DNA of 64,000 nucleotides from Floccularia luteovirens (lineage: Eukaryota; Basidiomycota; Agaricomycetes; Agaricales; Squamanitaceae), in NCBI GenBank assembly GCA_009739215.1, contig VSJF01000002.1:2852001-2916000 (forward strand), given 5' to 3'. This document shows, piece by piece, positions 61,982 through 64,000 of the stretch (the stretch's first letter is position 1; every line of letters begins with the position of its first letter). The translations under genes were made by a program, and so were the position numbers. The notes beneath the pieces are model-generated. The model saw only the letters and a list, made by a program, of their open reading frames with translations. It was not told where the DNA came from and made no database searches.

Positions 61982-62317
61982 TCTGTACATATGCAAACTC
62001 TTCATCCGGACCGCAAGAAACTGTAACGATGAAAACCAAACATACCCAACGATAAACAATAGGGCATAGAGGGGACCATGCAACGTCTTGTGCAGTTTAG
62101 GAAGGAAGAGTCGTAAGAAAGATTGAGAAACGTTAATATAAATTGAACATGCCTGAAGGTTCCTTCTGGGGCCTGAGTATGAACTGACACTGTGGCCAAA
62201 AAGATACATTCTCTCATTTGTAGCTACAAGAATCCAGAACTAGATTTCGAAACACGAATTTTGGAAAAAAAAAATGCACGTTGAATGAGGGACGAAAGGC
62301 AGGGGGGAGATGCCAAG

Positions 62318-62387
62318 TGATGGTCGTGTTTTAGAACATCAGGAAGACCAGTTGATGGTCGTGTTTTAGGACATCAGGGAGACCTGT
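62318..62387 (+). repeat. Two tandem copies of a 35-base unit
   Basis: TGATGGTCGTGTTTTAG followed by (A/G)ACATCAGG(A/G)AGACC(A/T)GT occurs twice head to tail, from 62318 and 62353, with three differences. A third TGATG begins right after the second copy but does not continue. Confidence 0.85.
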
Positions 62388-62511
62388 TGATGCCAGCAGA
62401 AGTCTGGCTGTGATGATTACAGACACCAAGATGAGCTCGAGGAGACAATGTGAAATTATATGAGACTGCTTGATCAACTGGTGATAGTTGTAATTTGATG
62501 CTGTTATAAAC

Positions 62512-62590
62512 GGGTCGATAGCGTAATCACTACTATGTTCGTTCCTCTCCCAGGGTTCAAACGTTCAAACGTTCAATCCTGGGTCGACCC
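62512..62590 (+). ncRNA. tRNA-like element C with a repeated B-box and T-run terminator
   Basis: A perfect 7-bp stem joins GGGTCGA (62512-62518) and TCGACCC (62584-62590). A T-arm stem CCCAG/CTGGG lies inside it, and a T6 run follows (62594-62599). GTTCAAAC is repeated at 62555 and 62563 and followed by GTTCAATC at 62571, so the T-loop region looks expanded by two 8-base units. Only about 30 bases lie between the acceptor and T-arm, too few for full D and anticodon arms. It shares TCGAnnGCGTAA with element B. Confidence 0.45.
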
Positions 62591-62962
62591 CTCTTTTTTC
62601 GTTGTCATTTTTGACTTGCGATCTCAACGTTTACTTATTCTTTTCTTTCCATCGGCAGATGACCTTATCTTGATACAGCAAGAATAACGTCGCATAGAGC
62701 CGCATCTTGCAGAAAAAGATACGTTAAAAGCATACTATAAGTAGTAGATATCATAGACAACGACCGTCGAGACAGTAATCATGATCACTTTTAAATAATT
62801 GGGGAAGTCTGCATATGGCCACATTCATTAATTTCCGTTTTTCCTCAAAATGAAATAATTATTGGAGATCTTATTCAATATCCAGAGCCCATGAGGATAC
62901 CATCATAACTTTAAATTGGTGGTGGCGAGCAGGCCGCTGACATTGAATATACTAGTTCTATT

Positions 62963-63480
62963 CAGAAGGGTTCTGTTGTAATATAATAACAAGTAAGTAT
63001 ATATTATTCCAGCCGCTTAAGCTTACTGTAACGTAAAACGAAAAATTAGGTTCTGAAAAATAGATTTCCAGGCATCGTTACATGTCTACCATATATAACG
63101 AATGAGAAAAAGTGACGGAGCAGGATGAATTTGGAATTTAAGATTCTGTACTAAAAGCAACGTAAACATTTGACACTTCTGTTGAGCGCATGAATATGAT
63201 AGGACAGCAATATAAATAAGCCACTAGATCCATGTCTAGCGCACACCATGAGCGTGCTTGTTTTGATCACCATGAACCCTAAAACTCAAAGAACTCTTTA
63301 GGAAAAAAAGGATTCCATGCTGCAAATGCAAGGCATTTTTTTTTTCAATCAGAACATAAAGTAGTGCACGCCACATTTCGCTTACCTGCTGAATCAAGTT
63401 AAGGTTACTTCATCTCACACACATACAGAACTGACCAAATGGACAAATGGCTAACCCGTTCTAGCGTTCTTATCGGCTTC
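62963..63480. repeat. Imperfect direct duplication, copy 2
   Basis: A diverged second copy of 61480-61981. It begins GGTTCTGTTGTAATA, but no PIG-U reading frame precedes it, so only the extreme 3' end and flank were duplicated, or the coding part has since been lost. Confidence 0.6.
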
Positions 63481-64000
63481 TTCACTCTTCAAATTTAGAT
63501 CACAAAAAAACTGTAACGTTAAGGAGCAAATCGGAAAACTGCCAAGAATTTTCTCCATTCATTCTCTAATCGTTGAGCCGGCAAGGCTCGGGAAGGTGAT
63601 GGATCATAATTAAACAAGTTTAATACTGTTTTTGTCGTCCTATTAAAAGACTGGGTAGAACTGCGGAAACTATACAGTTCCAAGGGTCACCTATGTATTT
63701 AGTTGCATTGCTTTAGAACCTTTCACGGTTCGGATCTCCCAATAAGTCTTCCACAATTGAAATATCAATTGGAATCTTGGCATTTAGCAGGTATTCGTCA
63801 TTCCTTTGTAGGTGAGAAGGTTTGTCACATTAAACACGGCACATGTAATTTAAACCTCACCAGAACTAAAAGACGAATGGTGAAAGAAAATTCCATCAGC
63901 CAAATGGAGGAATGACATAATATGGAGTGGACCCACTTTTGAATAGTGCCTGTTTCCAGAGTCGCAGCTAAAGTATGCATGTTATTACTTAATGAGGTTG
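63481..64000. other. End of window, nothing firmly recognised
   Basis: A 70-codon plus-strand frame at 63703-63915 (MHCFRTFHGSDLPISLPQLK) has mixed composition but no recognised domain, and could be an exon of a gene running beyond the window. Otherwise no features were seen. Confidence 0.3.

Larger units (their letters stand above)
61982..62962. other. Non-coding spacer between the duplicated blocks
   Basis: No protein gene is recognised. It contains a 35-base tandem repeat (62318-62387) and a tRNA-like element (62512-62590), listed separately. The rest is AT-rich and without visible structure. Confidence 0.45.

Noticed and set aside
62318..62387. Start of a CRISPR-like array
   Set aside because: Only two direct copies without spacers, in a eukaryotic genome; a simple tandem duplication.
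62405..62480. Possible C/D box snoRNA (TGTGATGA motif)
   Set aside because: No D box (CTGA) at the right distance and no terminal stem.

Overview
The window is nuclear DNA from a basidiomycete, most likely a mushroom-forming agaricomycete. Nearly every protein gene is cut by GT-AG introns of about 45-90 bases. Genes lie on both strands at high density. The repertoire is fungal: a FunK-type protein kinase, a PalC pH-signalling protein, Gti1/Pac2 regulators, Ppg1 phosphatase and a CDC11-type septin. There are no bacterial operons, no CRISPR arrays and no rRNA. All gene models below were spliced by hand from reading frames and splice sites, so exon edges are approximate.

Layout. 0-6.8 kb is accessory: a five-exon gene resembling 2-oxoglutarate/Fe(II) oxygenases, a FunK-like kinase, a gene of unknown function and long non-coding stretches. 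6.8-12.5 kb holds ADA2 (SAGA coactivator) and TSR1 (40S maturation). 12.5-19 kb, minus strand, holds a small unknown gene, a CLC chloride channel and a short-chain dehydrogenase. 19.6-27.6 kb holds a CDC11-type septin, ARL3/ARFRP1, V-ATPase subunit c'' (VMA16), a CUE-domain protein and a SETD6/RKM4-type methyltransferase. 27.8-28.4 kb is a pseudogene. 29-37.5 kb holds a membrane-anchored CRAL-TRIO protein, PPG1, a C2H2 zinc-finger protein and the splicing factor CWC24. 39-50 kb holds a bZIP factor, an intracellular LysM protein, GLTP, free-methionine-R-sulfoxide reductase and cysteinyl-tRNA synthetase. 51-55 kb carries two tandem Gti1/Pac2 (WOPR) genes. 55-61.5 kb holds TOA1 (TFIIA), a small coiled-coil protein, palC and PIG-U (GPI transamidase). 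61.5-64 kb is non-coding, with an old duplication of the PIG-U 3' flank and tRNA-like elements.

Most genes are unrelated housekeeping functions, so no pathway cluster is visible. Short divergent promoters (ARL3/VMA16, GLTP/fRMsr) and tight convergent ends (fRMsr/CysRS) show how compact the housekeeping part is.

The most striking signals are: (1) single extra bases that break conserved motifs in CLC (twice) and CWC24 (twice), with weaker cases in the FunK kinase and the C2H2 gene, which suggests insertion-type assembly error or gene decay; (2) a tandem pair of WOPR regulators; (3) a cysteinyl-tRNA synthetase with an in-frame mitochondrial-like leader before its cytosolic start; (4) a small family of tRNA-like elements sharing a GGGTCGA acceptor stem around PIG-U; (5) a duplicated PIG-U downstream region. 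No clearly new multi-gene system was found.
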